A stretch of DNA of 64,000 nucleotides from Podospora bellae-mahoneyi (Eukaryota; Ascomycota; Sordariomycetes; Sordariales; Podosporaceae). Shown here piece after piece: positions 22,401-33,787 of this stretch (positions are counted from its first letter, which is position 1; each line of letters opens with the position of its first letter). The DNA is taken from assembly GCF_035222275.1 (NCBI RefSeq), contig NC_085885.1, positions 3,100,001 through 3,164,000 on the forward strand. The letters are read 5' to 3'. The translations under genes and the position numbers were made by a program. The notes beneath the pieces are model-generated. The model had not been told where the DNA came from and did no database searches. It saw only the letters and a program-made list of their open reading frames with translations.

Positions 22401-24912
22401 ATGTCTTCAACAAGTGGTCAGAGGTTCTTGATCTGTGTCGACTATGGCACCACCTACACCGGTCAGCCTTCTTGGCCCGCACTGCAGGGCATATCCGTAT
22501 GAACTTCGGAGACTGACCCCTTTTAGGAGTGGGATGGATTCTCACCCACAGGACCCGCCCTTCTCAGCTCAATGAGCTCCACATTGTGAAAAGATGGGGC
22601 GCTATTCATCGCCCGGAGACATCCCAGGTCATCGGCCCCAAAGTTCCTTCCATCATCAGTTATTCAGGAACATCCGGCCGGCGGTGGGGTTACGGGGTAG
22701 TTGGAGATGCTGATTCTCACATTCTACAATGGACCAAGTTGGAGATGGAGCCACCCACTCGTCTCGAAGCACTGTCCCGGCTCAAGAGAACCCTGGAGGC
22801 GACGCGTGGCCCCGTGTCACACAGACAACATGCGTCCTCGCTTGTGCAGGGGATCCCGCTCCATTTGATCAAGTCGACCGAAGACGTGGTTGCCGACTAT
22901 CTGACTGAAGTTGCTCAGTGCGTTCGTCAGGATATCGAGACTGTTCAGAGGGATCGAAGGGTCATTGGCGACTTTCCCATCGAGCTCATCATTACGCACC
23001 CAGCAGTAAGAGATGCTGGCGGGCATTTGCGTCAAATTGTGATAAGCTGACAAGACAACCAGATATGGCATCCGCGCGCAATGAACACCACCTTCAGAGC
23101 GGTGAACACTGCCTTCAAGAGAATATTTCCTGAATTCGAGTCAAACCCGGGGAAGGTCAGACTTAGCACGGAATCGGAAGCATGTGCCCAGTACATCATG
23201 AAGACATCTACAAGCGCGCATAAACGTCATCTCAGACGGGTATGAACACCCGTGTTTTCTGTTTTGCCAAAAGCCAATACTGACGCGTCATCTCACAGGG
23301 AGCATGCTTCGTGGTTGTTGATGCCGGAGGCGGGACAGTCGACCTTGTATCCTACCGCGTGGACCAAGACACGCCCTCTTTCCAAGTCAGTTTGGTGACT
23401 GAGATGTCCAGTAAGCTTTATCTTTTGCTGCAAATGTTCTGATGCTAACGATGAGACAGGCGGACGTTGCGGTGCGACACGGATAGATGACTATTTCATT
23501 AAACGCTTTCTGCCCCGCCGCCTTACCCCGGATGACTACCGCAAAGTAGTTGAAGATGCTGAGTCCAACTTTGGCAGCGGACCACATGTGCTGTTTTCAA
23601 GACGGCAACAAGCAATGCTCGAGAGCTTCCAGTTTGCCAAACACAAGTTTGCAGGTGTTGGTACTGAGGATGAGGAGTTCCGAGTGTTACTTCCTGGCGA
23701 CCTTGACATACCGGACAATCCTGAGAGAGGGATCTCGAATGGAAATCTGCAGATTTTGCCGTATGGTCTCCCAACATCCATCATGACAAGGTCAAAATAC
23801 TAATAGGAAGATAGTGAGGACATGGAGCACATGTTCCAAGAAACCGTCGACGGCACCGTGAACCTCATCAGACAGCAGATCACGCAGCTCGAAGTCAAGA
23901 ACCTTCGTGTATCAGCCGTATTCCTGTCTGGAGGTCTCTCAAGAAGTGAATATCTTTTCAAAAAGGTTGAGTCGGAGATTGGGCACCAGTACCGATTACC
24001 AGTGTTCCGAGGGCAAGAGGGGTAGGTCTTGACCGTCTCCCGTAGATCTGGGTGTCTCTGGCTAAACAGCACTTCAGCGACAAAAGCAGTTGGACAGACG
24101 TTGTCATCGGCGCAGCAATCCTGGGGCTCGGGATAAACTGCGAAGTCCCGCCCGCGTGTGCCGAATGCCCATACCACATAGGAGTCCTTATTTCCCAACA
24201 GTTTCACGAATACGAGGACGACGAGAAGCAGGCATACACGGATGCCATTGGCCAAAGCATGCGCGCCAAAGACCACCTCAAATGGATTGCTGCAAAGGGA
24301 GATATGATTACACAGCCGGATGGCATCAGCAAGAGTGTGAAGCTTGTGAGGAAGATTCTTAAGCTGAATGACCAGGTGCTGAAAGGTTCTTGCACCGTCG
24401 TCATCTCCCATGATTCCAAGCAGGGTGACAAGCTTGAGGGTAAGCAAATGCTCAGTATTGTTCATCTCGGCACGTACTGACGCCCGTTCCTAGACATCCG
24501 AAACCTTCAGAAGGTTCAACTCAACTACGACTTGGCCACCCTTTCCACTGCCGATAAAGCCAAAGTCATCCGCCGGGACACCGACGAAGACACCAAAACA
24601 CAATATCGGCAAGTGGAATTGGAGTTGGTCGTTACAGTCCGCGAGGAAGTTGCGGCTTTTCAACTGTATGCTGGCCAACCTGGAAGAATCCCCATCGCGG
24701 AGGCCGCCACAGATCGTACTGGGCAGTTCATTTTGGGAAACGCTGGTAGCCAGAGAGAGCAGCACCTGCCCGTCGTACCAGATAAGGATTCAGCATCAGG
24801 AGCGGGATCGGACCCGAATCAGGAGTCGACAAGCTCCAGGCAGCCTGGGCAGGGACGTAGGCCCATCTACGACACTGTAGAGAGCAGTAGGAGCAGGAGG
24901 GTTTACGTGTGA
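22401..24912 (+). CDS. HSPA12-like Hsp70-family ATPase
   Basis: An actin-fold ATPase of the divergent Hsp70 group related to HSPA12, which is much expanded in filamentous fungi. Exon 1 (ATG 22401) has the phosphate-1 motif as VDYGTTYTG, split from exon 2 by an intron at about 22462-22526. Further introns lie near 23008-23062, 23249-23299, 23414-23459, 23785-23815, 24023-24080 and 24438-24493. The phosphate-2 motif is VVVDAGGGTVDLVSYR and the adenosine motif is VFLSGGLSRSEYLFKK. The usual Hsp70 substrate-binding domain and EEVD tail are absent. The C-terminus is instead a short beta-rich segment and a Ser/Gln/Arg-rich tail. A chaperone or signalling role is inferred from the family only. Paralogues often lie near HET and NLR genes in fungi, but this one is 25 kb from that island. 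Confidence 0.88.
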
Positions 24913-25643
24913 AAGAGTTGACTCTCAGGGTACCACATACCTACATCCCTTTCACAAACCACCTAGACTTTGAACTCTGTCATCCCGAGTATCCCTCATG
25001 TCACATACGGCACTGGATAAACTGTTCACGAGTCCGGCCTCTTTGTCACAAGGGGAACATCTTTCAGTTAGCTTTCTTCCTATCACCTGTTGAAAGAGTC
25101 GAATTGTTACAGTGTGTTCAACTAGGCCTGCCGACGATCATTTTTTAGCAACACGCTATCATTAATCCGGTATATCAGCGGCTATCAACTATCCTGTGAG
25201 ACCGGCCTCATTCAAGACCCCTATTGCAGACAAGGAAGTCAGAACAACAATTAAGCCCTGTCCGGGACACTGGCAAGGCTCTGACCTGCGCCGCAAAGGG
25301 GGCTTGATGAGCTGAACCACCATTGGACACCAAATCAAACGGTATTGGCCAAGATTTGCCTGGACCACCTGCACTCTGCACTGTCACCACCTGTCACACC
25401 CCACGATGGCTTAGTTTGGCGCTCAAAAGTCTGCAGCGTAACCGCCACAATTCATCCCAAGGCAGACTATCACTTCTGAGCAACATAGCACAAGTACCGG
25501 TACCTTCCTGGAGCTGAACCCCTAAACGCGAGATACCCCAAGATTGCACGACAAAGACTGTTACCTGACTTCCCACCTCCATCATTTCCAACCTCAAATC
25601 ATCATCGCGTCATGACACCAAGCAAGAACCATGCGCCGCGACA
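24913..25643. other. Intergenic
   Basis: Between the Hsp70-like gene and the next plus-strand gene. No coding or RNA feature is recognised. Confidence 0.5.
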
Positions 25644-26513
25644 ATGTTAACCGGCATGGAATTCTGGAAAGACTTCCCCATCACCAACAACAACGACAGC
25701 AACACCTTGCCATTATTACCCATCACCAGCCCAGAAACATGGCTCCGTCTAATGAACCACTCCACCGCCAAGCTCGGCCTCTCCTACTTCCCACCAAACC
25801 TCATCGCCGTCCCTCACAACTTCTCCTCATTTGACACCATCCCAACCAACAGCCTGGTCATCACCCTCCCCGACCCAGACTCTTCCCGCTTAGAAAACAA
25901 CCCTCAGAAATTAGACCAACTAATCTACGGTCTCATCTGCACGTTAGCTGGCATCTGGGTGGCAGTCTGGGCAGCATGGACGTGGTACCACAACGGCACT
26001 CTTCTCATCCCACGAGTATCACCACCAGGCTCAAAAGACGTAAACAATGACGTCGAACTCGGCGCCCACACCGCAGCAGTGGATTTTGTCTCCCCTGAAA
26101 CATTCCACGCTGGGTTTCTAAAGTATTATTATGATGTCGGCGGGGATGAGCACCAATTGGCGGACAATATCTTCAGCCACTCCGCTGACTCTCAAAATAA
26201 GCGGGAGAAGCCAGTCACGGGGGAGGATGTGGAGGAGTTGACAAAGTTGGTGCAAAAGATGTACGAGATTGATGTTGAACTGTTTGGGTTGCAAGATGCG
26301 AGGTATATCACCGAGGATAAAAAGGATAAACTGAGGAGGAAGAGGGAGGCGATGCTAGTGGAGGCGGCGCGGGTGGTGGAATCTTGGGCGGATAGGCGGT
26401 GGTTGCACATCAACAAGTGGGAGGAGGGGGAGTATGACACTGTCTTGGAGATCCTGGACGTGCTGAGGGAGTATGTCGAGGCGGAGAGGCAAAAGAGGGT
26501 GTATGTCTATTAA
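25644..26513 (+). CDS. Single-pass membrane protein, unknown
   Basis: An intronless 289-residue frame from ATG 25644; a second ATG follows four codons later (MEFW). One clear transmembrane segment lies at about residues 91-112 (LIYGLICTLAGIWVAVWAAW). The N-terminal side has several Asn-x-Ser/Thr sites and the C-terminal side is charged, with long helices (EELTKLVQKMYEIDVELF; RRKREAMLVEAARVVESW). Third-codon-position usage changes from C/A-rich before the membrane segment to G-rich after it, but the frame is continuous. No family is recognised. Confidence 0.7.
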   Translation: MLTGMEFWKDFPITNNNDSNTLPLLPITSPETWLRLMNHSTAKLGLSYFPPNLIAVPHNFSSFDTIPTNSLVITLPDPDSSRLENNPQKLDQLIYGLICTLAGIWVAVWAAWTWYHNGTLLIPRVSPPGSKDVNNDVELGAHTAAVDFVSPETFHAGFLKYYYDVGGDEHQLADNIFSHSADSQNKREKPVTGEDVEELTKLVQKMYEIDVELFGLQDARYITEDKKDKLRRKREAMLVEAARVVESWADRRWLHINKWEEGEYDTVLEILDVLREYVEAERQKRVYVY

Positions 26514-26743
26514 TAATGGAACATTTTATGCAAAGGTAAGATGTATTTGTTGCTAAAGTAATAACAGAAGAAATCAAAATGTGCACAGAAATCACCTGAC
26601 ATGGCCGTGAACAAAACCAACAGCGATATATCCCAAGCGCAACCCCCCAACAAGACATCACGCCGTCATCTCTACAATCCGAGCCGTTTTGATTCCCAAC
26701 CCTCCCCCCTCACCTTCTTCCTGCATCCACCTCCACCAAGAAC

Positions 26744-28090
26744 TCACCTCCTAAACTGCGCACTCCCATCCTCCCCAACCCCCATCCTAGCCTCCATCTC
26801 CGCAGGCAATCTATCCTCCTCCTTGGTCTCCTTCCAGTTATCCCCCCCCTTGATCTCCACCGTCGGCTTCCCAAACCCAAAATCAAAAGCAACATCATGC
26901 CCACTCTCCCAATCCAGCTTCTGCCTCTCCTGCACCGGCAACCCCGCCGCACTCTCCAAATCCCGCTTGCTACTACCACCACTGGCAGCACTACCAGACC
27001 GGGTATGTCTCCTGAACGGGTTGTTCTCCATCCGCTTGTGCCACATGATGTAAAGGATGACGATGAGCAGGACCAACGAGCCACCTCCCAGACCGGCTGC
27101 GACGCCGATTTTGGTGGAGAGGGGGATCCCGCTGCTTTCAGATGGGGTGGGGCTGGTGGAAGGGAGGGGGGTGCTATCGAGGGGAAGGTCGGGGGAAACG
27201 TTGGTGTTGGTTAGGGGGTTTGTGGTGTCGGAGGTTGTTGGGGGAGAGGGGCTGTCGGTAGTGTCGTCGTCGACTACGGCGTTTACTTGGGTCGGTTGGG
27301 GTGGGGTAAAGACCGATATGAAGGGGGAGCCGTTGGCAGGTATGACGAGGCTGAGGAAGGGGGAGGTGTTGGCGGGTTGCTCGGCGGTTGTTGTTGGGGC
27401 GGGGGTTGAAGCCGGAGCAGGGGTGGTATCGGCTGGCGGTGAGGGGAGCGGGAGGAGGACTGCACCGCCAGCGCCAGAGTCGGCATCTGGGGAGGGAGCT
27501 GGAGGGGCATCGGGCGCTGGGGCTGGCGAGGGCATAGGTTCGGGGTCTTCTTGCTCGGCGGGAGGGTCGGCAACGACAATCGGCGCTGGTACGGGTGCCG
27601 GTCCTGGGCTCGGCTCTGCTGATGGAGCGGGAGCTGGTGCAGGTGTTGGTTCTTCGACTGCTGGAATCTCCGCAACGGGCACAGGCACCTGTACAACTGG
27701 AGCAGTCGATTCTTCAGGCGTCGGTTCGGGAGTCGGAGCCTCAACGACGGCTGTCTCCTCCACAGCGGGCGATTCTTCCTCCGCAGGCGTTGGGGAAGGA
27801 GCTGGTTCTGGAGTCGCAACTGCCTCCTCATCCGGCGTTGTCGACCCTGGTGCCCCGATAACCCCGTCCAAAATCTCCGTCGGATCCGGAAGGGCGCCAA
27901 CGATATCATCCGCCACCGTCGGCACCGGGACCGCATCGATCAAATCCTGAAGTCCAGGCACAAGCCCTCCCCCCTCTGACCCTGCCGGTTCCTCAACACC
28001 ATTATTGTCCCCTCCCAACAAATCATCCAATCTCGGCAACTGGGCCATCGCCAGCGCGGCCTGAAGCCAAAAAATGCGGATGACCAGCAT
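26744..28090 (-). CDS. Mucin-like type I membrane protein
   Basis: An intronless 448-residue frame. A signal peptide (MLVIRIFWLQAALAMAQ) leads into a roughly 300-residue Pro/Ala/Glu/Thr/Ser-rich ectodomain with PxP repeats (APAPAP, PEPTPEE), expected to be O-mannosylated and extended. A transmembrane helix at about residues 337-358 (VAAGLGGGSLVLLIVILYIM) follows, then a basic stop-transfer segment and a cytosolic tail of about 85 residues. The architecture matches fungal wall-integrity sensor-like or adhesion proteins, but no WSC or Cys-rich head is present. The function is not known. Confidence 0.8.
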   Translation of the reverse strand: MLVIRIFWLQAALAMAQLPRLDDLLGGDNNGVEEPAGSEGGGLVPGLQDLIDAVPVPTVADDIVGALPDPTEILDGVIGAPGSTTPDEEAVATPEPAPSPTPAEEESPAVEETAVVEAPTPEPTPEESTAPVVQVPVPVAEIPAVEEPTPAPAPAPSAEPSPGPAPVPAPIVVADPPAEQEDPEPMPSPAPAPDAPPAPSPDADSGAGGAVLLPLPSPPADTTPAPASTPAPTTTAEQPANTSPFLSLVIPANGSPFISVFTPPQPTQVNAVVDDDTTDSPSPPTTSDTTNPLTNTNVSPDLPLDSTPLPSTSPTPSESSGIPLSTKIGVAAGLGGGSLVLLIVILYIMWHKRMENNPFRRHTRSGSAASGGSSKRDLESAAGLPVQERQKLDWESGHDVAFDFGFGKPTVEIKGGDNWKETKEEDRLPAEMEARMGVGEDGSAQFRR

Positions 28091-28835
28091 CGTTCAATAT
28101 TTTCCAAACAACAAAAATTACAAGAATATAAGATGAAGAAAAATAGGCCAACGCCAGGGCTCATAACAAAAACATCTTGGGCTGGTGCCAAAAGTGAAAG
28201 CCAAAACGACAACCAGTTGTCGAGAAGAAAACTAGAAAGGTTCAACGATTCAACCCGTTTGATCATCCCATGCACGGACGGGCAGCTGGATAAAAAGAAC
28301 GAACATTATCGTCAAACTTGGCATTCTGCCCGTGTCCATGATTCCGGGACTATCTTCGTTTCAGATGTTGGAGCTCTTGGTGGTGAACGCGGGGATGCAG
28401 GGGTTAATCGTAGCCGAAACGGGAAGCTCGCGTATCATGATGCCACTGATGCTACGAAAGCACCCCTGAGATCCGCGGAAAAAACGCCACAACCTCGGTG
28501 TCCAAGCGCTGCCCTATGACGCGGCGTATCAAGATGTTCTCGGCTGGGAGAGCCTGCATTCACCACGAGGAAGTGTTCTAACGTGAACCTGACTCGGATT
28601 GTGAGATCAGCTGAACATGCTGGTAACAATACACCAGCTTGTGGCGCCCATGAACGTCTTGCACGAGCATCATACGTTATAACAAACGGCTGTTATCATA
28701 AACGTAGCTCTTCTGGTACAAGCTTGTATGCACTGAACCCAACTGGTGAACAAAAAGGGGCAAAAAGGGGGGTAGTTGCCAAGCAATATGTCTGCCAATG
28801 CTTGGCATATCCAACGAGACTTCAACAAGTTCAGA
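28091..28835. other. Intergenic
   Basis: Promoter side of the mucin-like gene. The plus-strand frame at 28,133-28,519 is not supported by any motif. Confidence 0.5.
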
Positions 28836-30519
28836 TCACAACTGATCCCTGAACCAAGAATAGAGCCAGTAGCTTACACCGGCAAACCCGGCAGTCCCCA
28901 GTCCTCCGAGGAACAACAGATCCAGGTTCTTGGCTTTCCATATCGGCATTCTAACGTCTGCCGTCTGAAGATGCATCGGTCTCATCTTCCCACTGTTGGG
29001 ATCCAGTCCGAACTTTGCATCGTACATCATCTCCTCGATCAGGTCGGCGGCATAATGTTTCTTCCGGGCTGATATTCGGGCAATGTGCCTCATCCGCTCA
29101 ACATTTCTCGCAAAGCTGCCGTCCTCATCAAGCAGTACCTGCCGGCCCTTGTCGTAGATCTCGTCTCTTGTGAATGTGGCCTTATCGAGGCCCAACCCGA
29201 CACCTGCTTCGACAATCCGTAGACCGTTCAAAAGCTGGTCGAAAAAGAATCCCAGACACAACATACGCACTCCATGGTACATCGCCTCATTGACACTGCT
29301 CCCGCCACCATGGGTGACGAAGAGTATTGTGTCCGGATGATCCAATATTGCTCTCTGAGGCGCAAAAGGCGTGAAATACCACCTCTCGCTCTGATTTTCC
29401 AGCAGCATCCCCACTGGCTCCCTGACTCCACCAGTCCACTGATTCAGCAACGGCTGAAACTGCTGCCTCTGTTTCTTTCCGACCGACCAAATCACCCCAT
29501 CTACCAATCCATCCGCCAACAAATCCCCCAATGCCCCCAAAAACATCAAAACCTGCTCCGTCGGTAGCGTTATATGCGTCCCAAAACAAACATACACCAC
29601 CCTCCTCTTCTTCCCCCGCTCATAGAACCCCCTCAACTCCCCATCCAACCCAGGGTACTCCTCCGACAAAATCGGCCCAACAGCCTGCAAAAGCGGCGGG
29701 CAATCTTTTGGCGTCTCCAACCCCCAAAAGCTATTCACCAAACCCAGATAATCCGGCTTTCCCGCTGTCACCCCGGCCAGGCGGTAATTCACTCCGGCCT
29801 CTCTCCTCATCCTCTTGACCCACCTCAAATACGGCACCACCGTCGTGATTGCCCTCAACGGCCTCAGTGCCGCGCGTATCCTCTGCCAAAGGCTTGCCTT
29901 TTCCGAAGTCAGGGCATCGACTTGAAACCCAGGAATCCCGGGGATATGCCCCGCTGATACCATCCCGTACGGCATCTGCGGCCAGACCATCGCCACTGGA
30001 ACGCCAAACTGTTTTTGCATATCCCTTGTTGCCTCGACAAAGAAATCAGTCACGATCGCGTCGGGGGAGATGGCTTTGGTGATGCGGAGGAGGTGGATGT
30101 AATCTGACGTCCAGAAGGCGTCGACTGTATATTTGGGCGCGAAGTAAGACTTGTAATCAACGCGGATGTCGGTGTTTTGGAGGGCGAGGTAGTGGGCTTC
30201 TTCTTGCTGGGGGGTTAGAGGGTCGCCCATGGGGTGGATGTGGGCAGGGGAGATGAAGGCGTAGGAGGGGTTGGTGAGGATCCATTTCTCTTGGGTTTTG
30301 TGGGTTGCGAAGTGGATTGTGTGCCCGCGGGAGGCGAGCAGGCGGCCGAGTTCGAGGACTGGGGCTGAAGTATGGGGAGGAGGGGGTTAGAGGTTGATGG
30401 AAAAGAGAGTGGGCGATAAAGAAAGAGAGATTACCGGCGTGAGTGAAGCCGCCTGTCCCGGTGACGAGGAGAATGGTGCATTTGGAGAGGGCTTCGTCTG
30501 AACTTTGATCGGCGGACAT
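28836..30519 (-). CDS. UDP-glycosyltransferase, GT1 family, membrane anchored
   Basis: It transfers a sugar from a UDP-sugar to a small lipophilic acceptor. Exon 1 (ATG 30519) holds the N-terminal Rossmann strand with TGTGGFTHAG. An intron at about 30365-30433 separates it from the long exon 2. The UDP-binding signature is clear: FAPQRAILDHPDTILFVTHGGGSSVNEAMYHG, with the His and the Gly-Gly-Gly of the donor loop, then FFFDQLLNG. A C-terminal hydrophobic helix (LFLGGLGTAGFAGVSYWLYSW) and short basic end give an ER-type tail anchor, as in animal and fungal microsomal UGTs. Acceptor unknown. About 540 residues, normal for the family. Confidence 0.88.
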
Positions 30520-31239
30520 GGCTTCGGGTTAGAGACGAGGTTTAGTTTGGGCGGGTTGTTTGCATGTCGATGAGTGAAGCGTGAAAGCAAGCACACGTCG
30601 TCAAAAACGGTGACACGGACACGGAGAACAAGAAGCTGTCTGACATCCGGGCCGTTTCATTGGCCGCTTTCGGACTCCCCGCGAACCTCACCACGCCGCG
30701 AATGGTGGGAGTCAATGCAACGTTTGTGAAGCCAACAGTTTACAGCGGGATGAAAGCTGACCGCAGACTTGCCATTAGAAGTATCTGGAATCTGCTCATC
30801 ATCATACCACTTGTTGGTCCTCGCCGCTATTGGTAGCTGTGCTGTCAGCGACCTCACCGAATGGCTTGATATGGCCCGTGCACCGATCACCACATCATTT
30901 CTTTTCACCTCAAATCGTGATTGCCTATGGGCTTGTTGTCTCCTCCAGTCCATACCCCCAAAGTCGACATCAACAGACCCGAGTTGAAGAGCGTCAAATG
31001 ATTCTCTGTCAAGCCAAACCCAACCAAGCGCCCGATAATTAACCATATACCAATTATACGGATGGTGAAGGTCAGGAACGTCAAACGGCGACGCTCTCCG
31101 TTATTTACCGAACTGACTCACGTGGGTGGACCGCGCATGGTTAGGCCCCAGGCTGTCGACTTTCCCATGCAAATTCCGACCTACCTCTTTCAGTCGGCAG
31201 GAAAAGCGCACACGAATAATCGCAGATCCTCTCACGCCC
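30520..31239. other. Intergenic, edge of repeat island
   Basis: UGT promoter side followed by sequence with no gene. The minus-strand frame at 30,657-31,046 lacks any support. The repeat-derived sequence starts at about 31,240. Confidence 0.5.
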
Positions 31240-31509
31240 AGGTTTCCGTATATACAGACCTGGGGACCCTGAGGTGCTCGCCCTGCTATGGCTCCGATCA
31301 CTCCTAGCACATTGCATCCTGCGAAGTGCTCGTCGTGCTATGCCTTCGATCACCCGTAGCATCTTGCATCCTGCAGAGTGCTCGTGCTTCTTGGCGCCAT
31401 AGCACTTCTGGCCAGCCCTGATTGGTTGCCTCCTGACTTTCCTAATGATTGGCTGGGGACGTCCTGCGCCCCGCATACTGCGCGACCTGTCGTTGGGTTA
31501 ACTGTGACA
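31240..31509 (-). repeat. LTR-like relic A
   Basis: Read on the minus strand this starts TGTCACAGTTAACCC and ends near a TATATACGG box. It shares both of those blocks and a central CCAATCA/GGGGCGCAGGAC block with relic B at 31712-32110. The TGTCACAGTTAA start is the kind of end seen in fungal LTR retrotransposons. Its middle is replaced by a short tandem repeat. Confidence 0.4.
31271..31395. repeat. Degenerate tandem repeat, unit about 55 bp
   Basis: Two full units and a partial one share GTGCTCG, TGCTATGCCTTCGATCA-like and TAGCAYMTTGCATCCTGCRRAGTGCTCG blocks. Confidence 0.6.
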
Positions 31510-31711
31510 ATAAAGCATCGTACGCCAATACCCCATAGCCCTAAGCCTAACTACGGCATTACCTTAGGTATTCTAGATACTATAAACCCTCGAGAAAGTA
31601 ACTTATAATCAACGTTTATTAAAATTCATATTACTAACTATTAAAGTAACTTCCCGACTTTAATATTAATTGCGGTAAACTAGTTTACTAAAAGTGTAAT
31701 ATGACGAACCC
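31510..31711. other. AT-rich decayed sequence between LTR-like relics
   Basis: A strongly AT-rich tract with many TA dinucleotides and no open frame. It fits RIP-decayed transposon interior. Confidence 0.5.
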
Positions 31712-32110
31712 CTGTACAGAACCTCTGAAAGGGATACTGGTTGAAGGCTACTTCTGAACAATCCTGATTCGGTGCAGCTAAAGAGTGCACAACAAGATGT
31801 CTCAATGTAAACACTAGATACTGTGAATACCAACTTGAATTGCATACTGCGGAACTGTCTATCTACACCAGCCAGTTCCTCCGTATATATAGACCTAATG
31901 CCAAGCCTTGGATCATCCTATTCTTCGAGGATCATGGCTGACTCTCGAGAATCATAATGATTCCCAGGAATCATTCATGATTCCTTATGCCCTGGATGAT
32001 CCACCTCTTATTGGCCCATCCTCCTGTCCTATGATTGGTTCTACTAGCGATTGGCTGTGCGTCTTGTGCCCCGCACATGGTCCGTCCTGCCTGTTGGCTT
32101 AAATGTGATA
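31712..32110 (-). repeat. LTR-like relic B
   Basis: Read on the minus strand it runs from TATCACATTTAAGCC (a mutated TGTCACAGTTAAGCC) to GGTTCTGTACA. It contains a TATATATACGG promoter-like box at about 31,882-31,892. The half at 31,912-32,108 aligns with relic C at 38262-38455, with mostly transition differences. It abuts a pogo relic. Confidence 0.45.
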
Positions 32111-32515
32111 TGTAATAGTTATAATGTACTAAGTAGCTCTCTTATAGTTAGAGGTATCTTCGTTCCGTAAGGCGAACTAGGCACTAAGTAAACGCCGGAA
32201 AGCGACAAAAACATGCGTATAACTCGGAGGATTACTTACTGTGTAAGATGCATAGGATCTACTGGACCAGAAGGCCGTGGGTGGGGAGGTAGTGGAAGAA
32301 ATAAAGCCGGATGGCGGTAGTGTAGGGGGGGCTCGTACGAATGTTCGGTGCTGTGGTGTGTGCGGCAAGCCTGGCCATACGCGCGCACTTGCCAGGAGGC
32401 TGGGGAATCATCTGATTCCGCCATTTCTAATATAATTGTAGTTGCTTCCTAGTGTTGTTGCGGTATAATTGAGGATAGTTTGTTACGGTGTGGTATAAAG
32501 TGGGTCACTCGCTTA
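32111..32515 (+). pseudogene. pogo/Fot1 transposase 3' relic
   Basis: It aligns closely with 9,733-10,130 of the element at 9 kb: the same coiled segment, the same GTGGGTGGGGAGGTAGTGG stretch and the same Cys/His knuckle (GTGTGTGCGGCAAGCCTGGCC). It ends in a degenerate inverted-repeat end near 32,495-32,515 (GTGGGTCACTCGCTTACG). The 5' half is missing and relic B sits in its place. Confidence 0.75.
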
Positions 32516-32620
32516 CGTTAGCTGTAAATACCACATTAATGTTATGATAATTTCCAATGTATTGGCTTATGTGCGCTTAACACACGCTAGCCCATACCTT
32601 CTAGTTACCAGACTCCATTC

Positions 32621-33787
32621 CTACACTAGTTTTGGTGCGGTCCAGTCCACATATCGCTTCAGATCTAAGCTTAGCTTCGCGTCAGGCTTCCAAATCTTGG
32701 TATCGACAGCGTTCTGCCCCAATAAGAAACGATTGAAGAAGGCTGCGACGTCGGCATTCTGATTGGACGGGAGCTGGCAGTGTGAGGAACCGTGGGCGAC
32801 CTGGGAGAAGCCCATGGTGTCAGTTGCGCCAAGGGCCTCGTAGACCATCCTCGCGGCGGTAGCGCAGCCGTAGGAGCTGATGGGGCCGAGATAATCGATT
32901 CCGGAGTTCTCAATGACTAGGAAGGGGCGGGGGGCAATCATGGCGGCCAGCATATGGTGGTCGTGCGGCAGCTTGTCAAGGGCTTTGACGTACTTGGAGA
33001 ACTCAGTTGCGAACCACTGGTCGCCGTTGACGATCTGCGCTGCGTCCTCCGTCTTGGTGCCGTTCCTCTTCATCTCACCGACGATGCGCCAGCATCCCAT
33101 CGCGCCCGATCCGCCCTCCTGTGGGATCGTCAGCCGGATCCGGTTGTCGAAGGCGCCCGCAACCATCGCACCCTTGCCGTTGCGCGAGCAGCCCGTGATG
33201 GCGACGCGCTTGGCGTCGATCTTGGTCGTCTCGGGGCCAAGCTGCTCGAGGGCGTCCACGATCCGGCTGGCGCCCCAGGCCCAGGCGACGAGGCCGCCCG
33301 TTGTGGAGGATGTGCCGTACAAGTCGAAGTACTTGCCTTTGCCGCGGGGGTCGGTGGCGGCAATTTCCTCGTTGTTGTAGGTGATGAGCGCAACGCTGGC
33401 CGGGACTGGAATCGAGGCGCCGCCCAGCGCGATGAGAGCCGGGAATGGCCCCTGGCCAGATGAAGGCAGTCGGATGGTTGGTGTCATGGTTAAGGTTTTG
33501 CCGTTAGCCGTAACAGTGATGCTAAGCCGGGTGCCGCTGACGGATGCTTTCACCTCGGGGGCCGCGGGCATGGGACCTAGTTCGTAGCGTTGGATAATGG
33601 CACTAATCTCCTCCCTCCGGCAGCGCCATTCGGCTTCGGTCGTAACCTTAGACCCGTTCAGGAAGGTAAACGGATCGGGCAGCTTAATGGCGTTTCCGGA
33701 GAAGGAGATGGTCGCTGGCAGTGTCCCGCAGGATTGGCCGGCGGCAAGCCCAGCGAGGAAAACCGATGCAGCGCCAAATCGATGCAT
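32621..33787 (-). CDS. CE15 4-O-methyl-glucuronoyl methylesterase
   Basis: A secreted glucuronoyl esterase that cleaves ester bonds between 4-O-methylglucuronic acid of xylan and lignin alcohols. It is an intronless 388-codon frame starting at ATG 33787 (MHRFGAASVFLAGLAAGQS, a signal peptide). The in-frame codons farther upstream come from promoter DNA and were rejected. The CE15 nucleophile motif is present as TGCSRNGKGA, with Ser201. The conserved region around GGSGAMGCWR, the WFATEFSKY stretch and the C-terminal catalytic His in HGSSHC are all visible. There is no CBM1, unlike some Cip2-type enzymes. It is divergent from the GH2 gene across a shared 0.9-kb region. Confidence 0.93.
   Translation of the reverse strand: MHRFGAASVFLAGLAAGQSCGTLPATISFSGNAIKLPDPFTFLNGSKVTTEAEWRCRREEISAIIQRYELGPMPAAPEVKASVSGTRLSITVTANGKTLTMTPTIRLPSSGQGPFPALIALGGASIPVPASVALITYNNEEIAATDPRGKGKYFDLYGTSSTTGGLVAWAWGASRIVDALEQLGPETTKIDAKRVAITGCSRNGKGAMVAGAFDNRIRLTIPQEGGSGAMGCWRIVGEMKRNGTKTEDAAQIVNGDQWFATEFSKYVKALDKLPHDHHMLAAMIAPRPFLVIENSGIDYLGPISSYGCATAARMVYEALGATDTMGFSQVAHGSSHCQLPSNQNADVAAFFNRFLLGQNAVDTKIWKPDAKLSLDLKRYVDWTAPKLV

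Noticed and set aside
26710-27950. Long open frames on the plus strand and other minus frames through the mucin-like gene
   Set aside because: They are shadows of the Pro/Ala/Thr-rich low-complexity coding sequence, which leaves the other frames free of stops; only the 28090-26744 frame has a signal peptide, membrane helix and charged tail.
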